DNA from: Agarivorans albus
Lineage (GTDB): Bacteria > Pseudomonadota > Gammaproteobacteria > Enterobacterales > Celerinatantimonadaceae
DNA: 64,000 nt
Assembly: GCF_019670105.1 (NCBI RefSeq)
Contig: NZ_AP023032.1
Span: 2,784,972 to 2,848,971 of the forward strand
Reading direction: 5' to 3'
Shown here: piece by piece, positions 48,753-57,930 of the stretch
Position numbering within the stretch: position 1 is the stretch's first letter
Layout: each line of letters begins with the position of its first letter
Notes under the pieces: generated by a model
Databases searched by the model: none
Told to the model about the DNA's origin: nothing
The model's input: the letters and a program-made list of their open reading frames with translations, nothing else
Program-made: the position numbers and the translations under genes

Positions 48753-48783
48753 TAAATTTTCTAGTAAAACTCGAGGTAAAGTT

Positions 48784-50826
48784 TTGTCTTCATCGGATAA
48801 TGTGAATAACACCACAACAGCCACGATTCATTGGAATCCAGAAGGTACCCCTGTGGCTACCGATTACGACGATGTCTATTTTTCTGTAGACAATGGTTTG
48901 GCCGAAAGCCGTTACGTTTTTATTGAACAAAATCAACTCACTGAGCGCTGGCAAAACCATCAAACCGCTAGCTACGTTATCGCCGAGACAGGCTTTGGCA
49001 CTGGCTTAAACTTTTTGGCGGCATGGCAGCATTACCAGCAATTTCTCGAAACAAACCCCGATACGGCGTTAACTCGACTACATTTTATTAGCTTTGAAAA
49101 GCACCCTTTATCACTAAACGATCTAAGCCAAGCCCTAAAACAATGGCCTGAACTTAAAGAGTTCGGTGACCAGCTAATTGCATTCTACCCTCAGATTATG
49201 ACGCCAGGATGTCATCGAATTGCCTTTCACCACCCGGTCCCCATTACCTTAGACATTTGGATCGGCGATGTGCACCACAACCTGCCAGAAGTCCCGAACA
49301 TCAGCGGAGGCTTGGTTAACTCTTGGTTTTTAGATGGCTTCGCTCCCAGCAAAAATCCTGATATGTGGACACAAAAATTATTTGAGGGCATGGCTGTACT
49401 TTCGGCTGAAGATGCTTCCTTAGCCACCTTTACCGCAGCAGGCTTTGTGAGAAGAGGTTTGATTGAAGTAGGCTTTGATACGCAAAAAGCAAAAGGTTTT
49501 GGCCGAAAGCGTGACATGTTAGTGGGCCGTTTTAAACAGCAAACAGCGCCTCAAAGCCTAAACTCCCGACTATACAGCCGCAAAGGGATTAGAGCGGGAG
49601 AAGACATCGCAATTATTGGCGCGGGCATTGCTGGTGTTAGCCTCGCCTATGCTTTAGTTAAACGTGGAATAAACGTTAGTTTATATGAAAAAAATAGCGC
49701 TGCGGCTTTAGAGGCCTCCGGCAATCGACAAGGCGCAGTGTATCCTTTACTTAGCCCTAACCAACCTCATGTTAGTGAGTTTTTTCAGCATGCCTTTAAT
49801 TATCATCATCAAGTGTTGGCGCAATTGGCACAACAGCAATTAGAAGTTGAACACGATTACTGCGGCTTATTGCAATTGGCTTACAACGAAAAGTCTCAAG
49901 CAAAAAATCTCAATATTGCACAAGCTGGCTACCCTAAAAACTTGGTTTACCCGGTAGATAAGGCTACCGCCAGCGAGCTTGCTGGCGTGAGTTTAGATGA
50001 TGAAGCTTTATTTTATCCTCACGCAGGCTGGGTGAATGCAAAACAATGTGTGCAAACCATTCTAAAAGCAGCGGAGCAATCTGGTCTGTTAAGTGTGCAC
50101 TACGAGCATGAGTTAAGCGAATTTGAACTGGAGAACAAAGGCTGTAGACTACATTTGGGCTCACAAGTAAAACAACACAACAATATAGTTTTCTGTCAGT
50201 CTCACCATCTATTGAATTTGCCCCAAGCGGAGCAGCTTCCCATCACCCCTGTGCGTGGGCAAGTCAGCCATATCGAAACAACGCCGCAATTAAGTAAGCT
50301 CAGTAAAGTATTGTGTTACGAAGGTTACTTAACACCTGCCAATCAACAGCAGCATTGCATTGGTGCCAGTTACATTCGCAATGATTTAAGCCTTGAGCTA
50401 AAAGCCAACGAAGCAAAGAGCAACTTAAAGGCAATTAGAAAGTGTCAGCCCCAACCGTGGAATGAGCAACTAAAGCTGGCAAATATACCAGGCCGAGCAG
50501 CAACCCGCTGCGCAGTGCGCGACCACTTCCCATTGATAGGCCAATTGCCAAATTTGGAACAATTATTTAGTGAGCAATACCAACAGCAATGGCAAGAGGT
50601 GAACCCTCCAAGTTATGGTGGAGTATTTGTTGCTATTGGTTTTGGTTCAAGAGGAATATGCAGCGCACCATTTGCTACGGAGTTGTTAGCCGCCCAACTA
50701 TGTAACGAACCGATACCACTTAAGCAAAGTACTTTAAATTGCGTTCATCCACATCGTTTTTGGAACAGACGTTTAGTAAAAAATCGCCCGTTAGCCTTAA
50801 ATTATCGTGAATTCAAAAATAGATAA
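48784..50826 (+). CDS. mnmC: MnmC, bifunctional tRNA 5-methylaminomethyl-2-thiouridine biosynthesis protein
   Basis: 680 residues. The N-terminal methyltransferase half (MnmC2) shows TPVATDYDDVYFSVDNGLAESRYVF written here in part, ETGFGTGLNFL and WFLDGFAPSKNPDMW. The C-terminal FAD oxidase half (MnmC1) begins at about residue 270 with the dinucleotide motif AIIGAGIAGVSLAYAL. It completes mnm5(s2)U34 from cmnm5U. The start is a TTG at 48784, chosen because GAGGTA lies about 7 nt upstream and the protein then aligns at the family N-terminus. It is divergent from fabB, as in E. coli. Confidence 0.95.
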   Translation: MSSSDNVNNTTTATIHWNPEGTPVATDYDDVYFSVDNGLAESRYVFIEQNQLTERWQNHQTASYVIAETGFGTGLNFLAAWQHYQQFLETNPDTALTRLHFISFEKHPLSLNDLSQALKQWPELKEFGDQLIAFYPQIMTPGCHRIAFHHPVPITLDIWIGDVHHNLPEVPNISGGLVNSWFLDGFAPSKNPDMWTQKLFEGMAVLSAEDASLATFTAAGFVRRGLIEVGFDTQKAKGFGRKRDMLVGRFKQQTAPQSLNSRLYSRKGIRAGEDIAIIGAGIAGVSLAYALVKRGINVSLYEKNSAAALEASGNRQGAVYPLLSPNQPHVSEFFQHAFNYHHQVLAQLAQQQLEVEHDYCGLLQLAYNEKSQAKNLNIAQAGYPKNLVYPVDKATASELAGVSLDDEALFYPHAGWVNAKQCVQTILKAAEQSGLLSVHYEHELSEFELENKGCRLHLGSQVKQHNNIVFCQSHHLLNLPQAEQLPITPVRGQVSHIETTPQLSKLSKVLCYEGYLTPANQQQHCIGASYIRNDLSLELKANEAKSNLKAIRKCQPQPWNEQLKLANIPGRAATRCAVRDHFPLIGQLPNLEQLFSEQYQQQWQEVNPPSYGGVFVAIGFGSRGICSAPFATELLAAQLCNEPIPLKQSTLNCVHPHRFWNRRLVKNRPLALNYREFKNR

Positions 50827-50848
50827 GCGTGTTGAATCAGCGTTCTAA

Positions 50849-50879
50849 TTGGCCAAGCTAACGAAATAGTCTTGGCCAA
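50849..50879. terminator. Hairpin between converging mnmC and DUF922-like gene
   Basis: TTGGCCAAG (50849-50857) and CTTGGCCAA (50871-50879) are perfect arms around a 13-nt loop, placed between two converging stops. There is no T-run on either strand. Confidence 0.45.
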
Positions 50880-50892
50880 AATTGCTGATAAC

Positions 50893-51465
50893 TTAAGGTA
50901 TTGTTAAACCTAAAGACTCGCCATGACGTGTTTGACGCTGATACGTACGAACCTTTTGTTGTGCGCTAGCTAAAGCCGCTCTGCCTTTGGCATTGATTAG
51001 CGCTTCTAGTTTGTCGCACTCTGTTGCACTTAAGCCTTGAGTTTGCTGAATAAAGCGGTCGACACTTTGTTCTATTAAACGGGTGATTTTTTGGTGGTAC
51101 TGCTGAGCAGCTGCAATATAGCCAATCCAAGATTGCTGGGCTGCAAAATCTGCATTACTTTGGCTTATCCAACGAGGCATCACTAAATCAGCACTTAGCT
51201 GTAACTCCGGTTGAAGGGCCTCACAACGGTCGTTACGAATTTGCACCTTAGGTGTCCAATTCATTCTATATTGCGCAGCAATACTGTAACGATTTCCTTG
51301 TTTTTGGGGACCTTGCGCTTTCAGCTGATTACGTAATTGGTTTAAATCATGAGCGCTAACATCATAATACTCTATACTACTTTGCACCGAGGCAGACTGT
51401 GCGCATACAGAAAACAGTATACAAACGGCCACTACTCCTTGCCTGATCCATCTTGCTGGTTTCAC
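50893..51465 (-). CDS. DUF922-like secreted protein lacking the HExxH motif
   Basis: About 190 residues with a signal peptide (VVAVCILFSVCAQSA). The mature part follows the DUF922 layout: SIEYYDVSAHDLNQLRNQL, a WTPKVQIRNDRCE stretch, LVMPRWIS and an aromatic helix before the expected zinc site. Active members carry HExxH there; this one reads YHQKITRLIEQ, so the metal site looks lost. The frame extends upstream, but the GTG at 51465 is the likely start because AGAGGAAC lies just before it. Two cysteines (NDRCE, ATECD) could form a disulfide. Function unknown. Confidence 0.7.
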   Translation of the reverse strand: MKPARWIRQGVVAVCILFSVCAQSASVQSSIEYYDVSAHDLNQLRNQLKAQGPQKQGNRYSIAAQYRMNWTPKVQIRNDRCEALQPELQLSADLVMPRWISQSNADFAAQQSWIGYIAAAQQYHQKITRLIEQSVDRFIQQTQGLSATECDKLEALINAKGRAALASAQQKVRTYQRQTRHGESLGLTIP

Positions 51466-51754
51466 TTTAGTTCCTCTAAAAGTCCACTTCCGTTTATTAG
51501 CTTTAACGCTAATTAATAGATTTATTTTTATATTTTGACCCTGCAGCATAACAGACAGTCAGCACAAGTTTGAAACTTTAACTAATAATCAATAACTTCT
51601 CGACTAAACTTATCTTTACACCGAACTACAGAACAGTTTTTGTGAATCACCTCAAAGCGCGGCATACAAATCTCTGTTTTTTATCAATTGAGACTTAGCA
51701 AGGTTGGCATTTAGCTTCATACTGTCAGCATACAAGGAGAGTTAATAGTAAATT

Positions 51755-52801
51755 ATGTCGTTACCAATTCTCATATGCGATGACTCCAACCTCGCAAGAA
51801 AGCAAATGGCCCGCAGCCTTCCACCAGGCTGGGATGTAGAGATAAGCTTCGCCAAACATGGCCAAGAAGGGGTTGACTTGATCCGTCAAGGTAAAGGAGA
51901 CGTGGTTTTCCTCGATCTCAACATGCCAGTAATGGACGGATATGAAGTACTGGAAGAAGTGCAGAAGAACGATTTACCGGCACTGATTATTGTGGTGTCT
52001 GGCGATGTTCAACCCGAAGCCTATACCCGAGTTAAACAACTTGGAGCCCTCGATTTCATTAAAAAGCCCACTAACAAAGCTAAAATTGGTGAAATCTTGG
52101 TTGCCTACGGCATTGTTGAATCGCAGCAACTGCTTGAGCTTGAAAACGACTTAGCCGCTTTAGATAAAATGCCGGCACCGGTCAACGATACGCTTTCACC
52201 AAAAATTGTCGATTTTAGGGACCACTACCAAGAGATTGCCAACGTAGCGATGGGACGAGCAGCCGACTTACTAGCGCGCTTACTCGATGCATTTATCGTT
52301 TTACCTATCCCTAACGTTAATATTCTTGAAACTAGTGAATTGCATATGGCGCTGACTTCGGTTGAAGAAAACGAAGCGATGTCGGCGGTTTGCCAAGGCT
52401 TTATTGGCTCTGGTATCGCCGGAGAAGCGCTGCTTTTGTTCCATGATTCTAGTTTCGCTGATATGTCTAAGCTTATGAATTATCAAGGCGAATTAGATGA
52501 CAATGGGCAACTAGAAGTGCTAATGGACATTGCCAACATTCTTATCGGTGCTTGCCTGAAAGGTGTATCCGACCAACTAGATGTTGGCTTTTCACAAGGC
52601 CACCCCGTGGTATTGGGACAACATTGTAATATCGGCGACTTGATAAACAGTAATACCCAACGCTGGCAAAAAACTTTGGCAATTGAAATCAACTACACTA
52701 TTGAAAAGCACAACATTCAATGTGACTTATTATTGCTGATTACTGAAGATTCGCTGCCAACTCTAAATAACAAAATTTCTTACTTATTTGAGCACCAATG
52801 A
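51755..52801 (+). CDS. Response regulator with CheC/CheX-like phosphatase domain
   Basis: 348 residues. The N-terminal receiver has the acidic pair (ICDDSN), phospho-acceptor Asp54 (FLDLNMPVMDG), VVSGD and the Lys in FIKKPTN. The C-terminal half resembles CheC/CheX/FliY phosphatases: LMDIANILIGAC followed 22 residues later by Pro, matching the D/S-x3-E-x2-N-x22-P pattern, but with Asp in place of the Glu. It overlaps the downstream diguanylate cyclase gene by four bases (ATGA). The sensor kinase is not nearby. A role in tuning phospho-signalling to c-di-GMP output is my inference. Confidence 0.85.
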   Translation: MSLPILICDDSNLARKQMARSLPPGWDVEISFAKHGQEGVDLIRQGKGDVVFLDLNMPVMDGYEVLEEVQKNDLPALIIVVSGDVQPEAYTRVKQLGALDFIKKPTNKAKIGEILVAYGIVESQQLLELENDLAALDKMPAPVNDTLSPKIVDFRDHYQEIANVAMGRAADLLARLLDAFIVLPIPNVNILETSELHMALTSVEENEAMSAVCQGFIGSGIAGEALLLFHDSSFADMSKLMNYQGELDDNGQLEVLMDIANILIGACLKGVSDQLDVGFSQGHPVVLGQHCNIGDLINSNTQRWQKTLAIEINYTIEKHNIQCDLLLLITEDSLPTLNNKISYLFEHQ

Positions 52802-53769
52802 GCCAACATCAAAATGAAATGAACGAGTTCCACTGGATGCTGGACATGATACAAACTATCGATGTCGGACTAGTGGTGCTCGATAAAGACTACCAAGTAC
52901 AAGTGTGGAACAACTTCATGGAAACCCACAGTGGCTTGCGTCCCGACCAAGCCCAAGGTAAAAAGCTGTTCTCGCTATTTCCTCAGCTTCCAGAAGATTG
53001 GCTGCGCCACAAAATTGATTCGGTGTTTTTTCTAAAAAACCGCGCATTTACCACCTGGGAACAGCGACCGCACGTATTCCCCTTTAAAAACTATCGCCCA
53101 ATCACCGGTACGGTAGATTTTATGTACCAAAACATCACCATCATTCCGCTTACGTCATTAACCGGTATCGTTACTCATATTAGTTTAATTATTTATGATG
53201 TTACCGATAACGCGGTGAATAAACTTGAAGCGCAAAAGGTCAATGAAGAGCTAAAAATACTAAGCCGTACCGACAAGCTTACTCAGTTATACAACCGAGG
53301 GTACTGGCAAGATAGATTAGAACAAGAGTTTAATCGCTTTGTACGAAACACCGCACCTAGCTCTCTAGTGATGTTTGATATTGACCACTTTAAACAAGTG
53401 AACGATACCTACGGTCATCCGGCTGGCGATAAAATTATTACTTTAGTGGGTGATACATTACGCAAGGTTATGCGTAAAACCGATATTGCAGGGCGTTATG
53501 GCGGCGAAGAATTTGGCGTTATTTTAACCGATACAGATTCAGAACATGCCAAAATCTTTTGTGAACGCTTACGAACCGCGATTGAGGCCTTAAAACCAGT
53601 AGTAGATGGAGTGGAAATTCCATTTACTGTGAGTTTGGGAGTGGCAGAGCTAGATGATCAAACTGCCAGTGCTAAAGACTGGTTAGCTAATACCGACCAA
53701 GCCTTATATCAAAGTAAACACAACGGTCGAAACCAAACCAGTCTGTTTGCTCATAAAACACCTGATTAA
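52798..53769 (+). CDS. PAS-GGDEF diguanylate cyclase
   Basis: 323 residues: an N-terminal PAS domain (about 10-135, TIDVGLVVLDKDYQVQVWNN), then GGDEF. The active site reads GGEEF (RYGGEEFGVIL). An RxxD inhibitory site (RKTD) lies exactly five residues before it, so product inhibition is likely. No TM segment, so it is cytoplasmic. Four-base overlap with the receiver/CheC gene indicates coupled translation. A strong terminator follows. Confidence 0.93.
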   Translation: MSQHQNEMNEFHWMLDMIQTIDVGLVVLDKDYQVQVWNNFMETHSGLRPDQAQGKKLFSLFPQLPEDWLRHKIDSVFFLKNRAFTTWEQRPHVFPFKNYRPITGTVDFMYQNITIIPLTSLTGIVTHISLIIYDVTDNAVNKLEAQKVNEELKILSRTDKLTQLYNRGYWQDRLEQEFNRFVRNTAPSSLVMFDIDHFKQVNDTYGHPAGDKIITLVGDTLRKVMRKTDIAGRYGGEEFGVILTDTDSEHAKIFCERLRTAIEALKPVVDGVEIPFTVSLGVAELDDQTASAKDWLANTDQALYQSKHNGRNQTSLFAHKTPD

Positions 53770-53787
53770 TACTCAGGGAAACAAACT

Positions 53788-53817
53788 AAAAAAGCAAAGC
53801 CGAAGCTTTGCTTTTTT
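53788..53817. terminator. Terminator after the REC-CheC/GGDEF operon
   Basis: AAAAAAGCAAAGC (53788-53800) pairs with GCTTTGCTTTTTT (53805-53817) around a CGAA tetraloop. It serves the plus-strand operon and could also act for the converging gene. Confidence 0.92.
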
Positions 53818-53835
53818 GATTCTTTACTTAATCAC

Positions 53836-54138
53836 TTAGGCTACAGCAGAAACAACTTGCTGTTGACTATCAGCAAACGAAATAGCATCGCGCCATAAAG
53901 CCTCTACCTGCGATTGCATAGTTTCGTCTGTTTCACCGTCAAAGTGAGCATCCAACAAGGCAATATGCATTTGTGATTTTAAGCAATGCACCATTGGGCG
54001 ACCACTTAATTCAGTTAGTGTTGCAACAACCCCAAGATGATCACTTAGGTATTGAATAACATTTTTTGGTGGAGCATTTAGATTAGTGTCGTGGCTGTTC
54101 AGGTAAGTCTGCAGCAGGGTGACATAATTCTTGAGCAT
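53836..54138 (-). CDS. Hypothetical protein, about 100 residues
   Basis: I do not recognise this protein. It is soluble, with no signal or TM, and looks mostly helical (MLKNYVTLLQTYLNSHD, then TMQSQVEALWRDAISFADSQQQ). I place the start at the ATG at 54138, because GAGGT lies about 5 nt upstream, rather than at the in-frame ATG at 54150. The 5' end overlaps the 3' end of the ATP-NAD kinase-like gene by 56 bp, so the two are almost certainly co-translated. It is the last of the epmC/kinase-like/hypothetical set. Confidence 0.7.
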   Translation of the reverse strand: MLKNYVTLLQTYLNSHDTNLNAPPKNVIQYLSDHLGVVATLTELSGRPMVHCLKSQMHIALLDAHFDGETDETMQSQVEALWRDAISFADSQQQVVSAVA

Positions 54139-55258
54139 CGGTAACCTCATTTTCAGGGTTCGATACTCGATACATAATATAATCTCGGTAACCAGTAATT
54201 ACCTTGATGCTTCCAGATAAATTCTTATCTAGTTCTGTATCGCCAGTATCAACAATCAACGGGCGTCCATGCAAAGATTTAAGTTTAGTTTTTGTTGCTA
54301 CAACTACAATGTTTTCCCGGCCAAGCTTGCGAATAACCGCAGGGCTTAGTTGTTGATTGCCACGGCCAAATAAATGTCCCTGACCACCAATGGGTGTAAT
54401 CAATAGCTTAGTTTTTACGTTGCTTATTCTATTAATCAGCTCAGCTTCGGTCAAATCCTCTTGGACGATTTGGTGATCTTTAACCAAATCTACTCCTAGA
54501 AGAGTATTAGGCAGTGATAACTCCTGCATAATAGCGGCTACAGTGGAGCCTGATCCTGCGATAAACTGCTCATCTTCTAACAACTCTATCACTTCGGCGG
54601 CAATATCTTGTAAAACCAGCTCTTCAGATTCAATACCACTTTGCTTAACCGACTGAACATAACGCAATTCATCTGGCACAAGCATCTCGCCAAAACACTT
54701 AGCACGCACTCTTCCTTGGCGAAAAGCTTGCTCATCAATATCCATTACATCGGCGCTTTTAAGGCTTAGCATTTCGCCTTTAACTAGCTTCTCAATAACA
54801 ATGCCACTAGCGGCAGGCGTAACGCCATAAACGCCAGAATGAATCTTACAACCAGCTGGAATACCTAAACACTTAGTCCCCTCACCCACAGCACTAAGCA
54901 CGTCTCGAGCGGTACCATCTCCGCCCGCAAAAATGAGTAGCTCTAAACCAAGCTTAGCCAGCTGCTGCGCGGCTTGTTGAGTATCAAGCGCATCTGAGGG
55001 TTGATTAGCTTGATAAATCACTTCATGAGGCAAGGATAGCTTTTGACACAAGTCTTCACCCATTTCGCCAGACGCGGTGTAAACAATAAACGCTTGTTGA
55101 ACTTGGCTTAGCGCCTGCAAAGCTTGTTCGGCGCGCAAGTTGGCTTTTTTTGTTGCACCCTTAGCAAGTGCCTGGTCACTCACACCGTCAGAGCCTTTTA
55201 GCGCAACGCTACCACCAACACCAGCAATAGGATTTACAATCAAACCCAGTTTAATCAT
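54083..55258 (-). CDS. ATP-NAD kinase-like protein
   Basis: About 391 residues. The N-terminal diacylglycerol/NAD-kinase fold is clear: GLIVNPIAGVGG, LLIFAGGDGTARDVLSAVG (the GGDGT motif) and LGIPAGCKIHSGVYGVTP. The remainder matches the long ATP-NAD kinase family of gammaproteobacteria, whose substrate is not established; a separate nadK is expected elsewhere. I start at the ATG at 55258 (MIKLGLIVNPIAG), which overlaps the epmC stop by 8 bp, rather than at 55270. Confidence 0.88.
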   Translation of the reverse strand: MIKLGLIVNPIAGVGGSVALKGSDGVSDQALAKGATKKANLRAEQALQALSQVQQAFIVYTASGEMGEDLCQKLSLPHEVIYQANQPSDALDTQQAAQQLAKLGLELLIFAGGDGTARDVLSAVGEGTKCLGIPAGCKIHSGVYGVTPAASGIVIEKLVKGEMLSLKSADVMDIDEQAFRQGRVRAKCFGEMLVPDELRYVQSVKQSGIESEELVLQDIAAEVIELLEDEQFIAGSGSTVAAIMQELSLPNTLLGVDLVKDHQIVQEDLTEAELINRISNVKTKLLITPIGGQGHLFGRGNQQLSPAVIRKLGRENIVVVATKTKLKSLHGRPLIVDTGDTELDKNLSGSIKVITGYRDYIMYRVSNPENEVTDAQELCHPAADLPEQPRH

Positions 55259-55763
55259 TTGCAACCTCAACCAATGCTTGCTTTGCCTTGTTTAACACCG
55301 TCATGAATTTTTGAGCCCTTGCCGGGAAGCCTTGCTGCAAATATAGCTGATACTGCTCTTCAACCGCAGCAGCAAACGCATGGCGGTCACTTTGAAAGCC
55401 AGATAAGTTATCAACACTCACTTGAAAAGTACGTCCTGCAGCGCGCGCTAAGCCACACTCCACGGCTTGTGGCTTATATTCCACTTTTTCAAAGTCCAAT
55501 TGCTGCTGCTGGTTTCGCCCATCGGCCTTATACCAATAACCATAATCTTCTAGCTGTCGGCGCTGCTCACCGGCAATGCACCAATGAGCAATCTCGTGTA
55601 AGGCACTGGCATAAAAACCATGAGCAAACACTATTTGGTGCTTAACCCTGCCTTCTCCTGCTGGTAGATAAATCGGCTCATCTTCTCCAGCAACTAGCTC
55701 AGTATTAAAATCAGCAAAGGTTTCATTAAACAGTAAAATAAGCTGCTTTACGTCATCCAGCAT
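55251..55763 (-). CDS. epmC: EpmC, elongation factor P hydroxylase
   Basis: 170 residues of the YfcM/EpmC family. It hydroxylates the lysyl-lysine of modified EF-P; EpmA and EpmB, which act first, are not in the window. The iron-binding HEIAHW motif and FAHGFYASALHEIAHWCIAGE block are typical. It is upstream of, and overlapping, the ATP-NAD kinase-like gene, and downstream of aroC after a terminator. Confidence 0.93.
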   Translation of the reverse strand: MLDDVKQLILLFNETFADFNTELVAGEDEPIYLPAGEGRVKHQIVFAHGFYASALHEIAHWCIAGEQRRQLEDYGYWYKADGRNQQQQLDFEKVEYKPQAVECGLARAAGRTFQVSVDNLSGFQSDRHAFAAAVEEQYQLYLQQGFPARAQKFMTVLNKAKQALVEVAND

Positions 55764-55791
55764 CGCTATTCTCTCGTTCTCGCTATGCTAC

Positions 55792-55823
55792 AAAAAAGCC
55801 CCTAAATGCAACATTTAAGGGCT
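55792..55823 (-). terminator. Intrinsic terminator of aroC
   Basis: On the minus strand AGCCCTTAAATG (55823-55812) pairs with CATTTAGGGGCT (55808-55797) through one G-T wobble, with a TTG loop and six T residues after. It lies 21 bp past the aroC stop. Confidence 0.9.
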
Positions 55824-55843
55824 TACTGTTAAAGGCTATATGC

Positions 55844-56932
55844 TTAACGCAGGATAGGCGTTTCTGTCGCAACAGCGCCGTTTTGGCCGCGCTGGCGTAA
55901 ACAATGATCCATTAACACAATCGCTAACATTGCTTCAGCAATCGGTACCGCGCGAATACCAACACATGGATCGTGGCGCCCTTTGGTCACAACTTCTACC
56001 GGCTTGCCATATTTATCAATAGTTTGCCCGGGTACGGTAATACTTGAAGTGGGTTTTAAGGCAATATGTGCAACCACATCTTGACCAGACGAAATGCCCC
56101 CCAACACACCACCGGCATGGTTAGAACTAAAGCCCTCAGGCATCATTTCATCGCGATGCTCACTACCACGTTGGTTAACGACCGCAAAGCCGTCACCAAT
56201 TTCTACCGCTTTAACTGCATTAATGCCCATTAGTGCATGCGCAATGTCAGCATCTAAACGATCAAATACTGGCTCACCTAAGCCAACTGGAACTTGCTTA
56301 GCAACAATACTTAAACGCGCGCCAATTGAATCACCTTCTTTTTTCAGCGCTCGCATAAACTCATCAAGCTCTTCCAACTTGCTTTCGTCAGGAAAGAAAA
56401 ACGGGTTCTGCTCAATTTGAGAAAAGTCGATATTCTCAGCTTTTACTGGGCCGAGTTCACTCAAGTAACCGTGGATCTCTACACCGTGGTGTTGCTTCAA
56501 ATATTCTTTAGCGATTACACCCGCAGCTACCCGCATAGCGGTTTCACGAGCAGAAGAGCGACCACCACCACGGTAATCTCGGGTACCGTACTTTTGATGA
56601 TAGGTGTAGTCTGCATGGCCAGGGCGGAACATATCTTTAATATTGGAGTAATCTTTAGAACGCTGATCGGTGTTCTCAATCATTAAGCCAATCGAGGTAC
56701 CGGTAGTCTTTCCTTCAAATACACCTGCAAGAATTTTAACTTGGTCAGGTTCACGACGCTGGGTGGTATAGCGTGACGTGCCCGGTCTACGACGATCCAA
56801 ATCTTTTTGGATCATTGCTTCGTTAATTTCTAGTCCCGGTGGACACCCATCAATAATACAACCCAGTGCAACACCGTGGCTTTCACCAAAGGTTGTTACG
56901 CGAAAGAGCTGGCCAATGCTGTTTCCTGCCAT
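55844..56932 (-). CDS. aroC: Chorismate synthase
   Basis: 362 residues. Last step of the shikimate pathway, using reduced FMN. It shows the family signatures [35 protein letters not shown] and the C-terminal [17 protein letters not shown]. It follows prmB by 11 bp in the usual smrB/prmB-aroC-epmC arrangement. Confidence 0.98.
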   Translation of the reverse strand: MAGNSIGQLFRVTTFGESHGVALGCIIDGCPPGLEINEAMIQKDLDRRRPGTSRYTTQRREPDQVKILAGVFEGKTTGTSIGLMIENTDQRSKDYSNIKDMFRPGHADYTYHQKYGTRDYRGGGRSSARETAMRVAAGVIAKEYLKQHHGVEIHGYLSELGPVKAENIDFSQIEQNPFFFPDESKLEELDEFMRALKKEGDSIGARLSIVAKQVPVGLGEPVFDRLDADIAHALMGINAVKAVEIGDGFAVVNQRGSEHRDEMMPEGFSSNHAGGVLGGISSGQDVVAHIALKPTSSITVPGQTIDKYGKPVEVVTKGRHDPCVGIRAVPIAEAMLAIVLMDHCLRQRGQNGAVATETPILR

Positions 56933-56943
56933 TAATTCTATCC

Positions 56944-57867
56944 TTACTGTTCAAATTGCGAGCGGCAAGCAAGCAATTGCTCGCGGCTAATAATAAATAC
57001 TCCGTGCCCGCCGTTGGTAAACTCTATCCATGTAAACGGAACATCGGGAAACTGTTGCTGCATATGCACTTGGCTATTGCCAATTTCTACAATTAACAAA
57101 CCATTTGGGGTTAAGTGATCTGCGGCATCAGCCAAAATCTTTTTAGTTAACTCTAAGCCATCAAAACCCGATGCCAAGCCTAACTCAGGCTCATGCATAA
57201 ACTCATCTGGCAAGTTACTCATGTCTTCAGCATCAACATAGGGTGGATTGCTGACAATTAGATCATAAGTATGCCCTTTCAACTCATTTAAGCCATCAGA
57301 CAAAATAGGCGTAACTTGTTGCTCTAAGCCATGCCCTTGAATATTAATCTCGGCTACTGCTAGGGCGTCTTCCGAAATATCAACCGCATCTACTTCTGCT
57401 TCGGGGAAAGCATAAGCGCAACCAATAGCTATACAAGCGCTGCCCGTGCATAAATCTAGTATCCGCTTGGGCTCTTCTAGCAACCACGGCGAGAATTGGG
57501 TTTCAATAAGTTCAGCAAAAGGAGAACGAGGCACAAGCACTCTTTCGTCCACGTAAAACTCTAAACCAGCAAACCATGCTTTATTGGTTAAGTAAGCCAC
57601 AGGTAAGCGCTCTTGAACACGCTTAACCACCAGCTCAACCAATAAACTACGTTCTTGACGAGTTAAACGCGCATGCCTTACTTCTGGATCAACATCCAAT
57701 GGTAAATGAAGACTAGGCAAAATTAGTTGCACCGCTTCGTCCCAAGCGTTGTCAGTTCCATGACCATAGAAAACGCCAGAAGCATTAAATCGACTCACCG
57801 CCCAGCGGATCATATCTTGAATAGTATGTAACTCATCGATTGCTTCTTCGATAAATATCTTTTCCAA
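56944..57867 (-). CDS. prmB: PrmB, ribosomal protein uL3 glutamine methyltransferase
   Basis: About 307 residues. It methylates a glutamine of ribosomal protein L3. The SAM motif ([19 protein letters not shown]) and the catalytic NPPY ([15 protein letters not shown]) are visible. The frame extends to a GTG at 57894, but GGAGG lies 5 nt before a TTG at 57867, after which the protein reads [19 protein letters not shown], aligning with the E. coli start. I therefore choose TTG. It is divergent from smrB. Confidence 0.95.
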   Translation of the reverse strand: MEKIFIEEAIDELHTIQDMIRWAVSRFNASGVFYGHGTDNAWDEAVQLILPSLHLPLDVDPEVRHARLTRQERSLLVELVVKRVQERLPVAYLTNKAWFAGLEFYVDERVLVPRSPFAELIETQFSPWLLEEPKRILDLCTGSACIAIGCAYAFPEAEVDAVDISEDALAVAEINIQGHGLEQQVTPILSDGLNELKGHTYDLIVSNPPYVDAEDMSNLPDEFMHEPELGLASGFDGLELTKKILADAADHLTPNGLLIVEIGNSQVHMQQQFPDVPFTWIEFTNGGHGVFIISREQLLACRSQFEQ

Positions 57868-57930
57868 TTTGGCCTCCAGATTAAGTACAATCACCCACTA
57901 TATGGCTTCAGGCACAACTGATAATAAAAG

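Noticed and set aside
48467-48805. Plus-strand frame across the 5' end of fabB and the mnmC start
   Set aside because: It is antisense to fabB and spans the fabB/mnmC regulatory region; no coding signals.
55319-55645. Plus-strand 108-codon frame opposite epmC
   Set aside because: It is a shadow of the conserved epmC gene, including the HEIAHW region.
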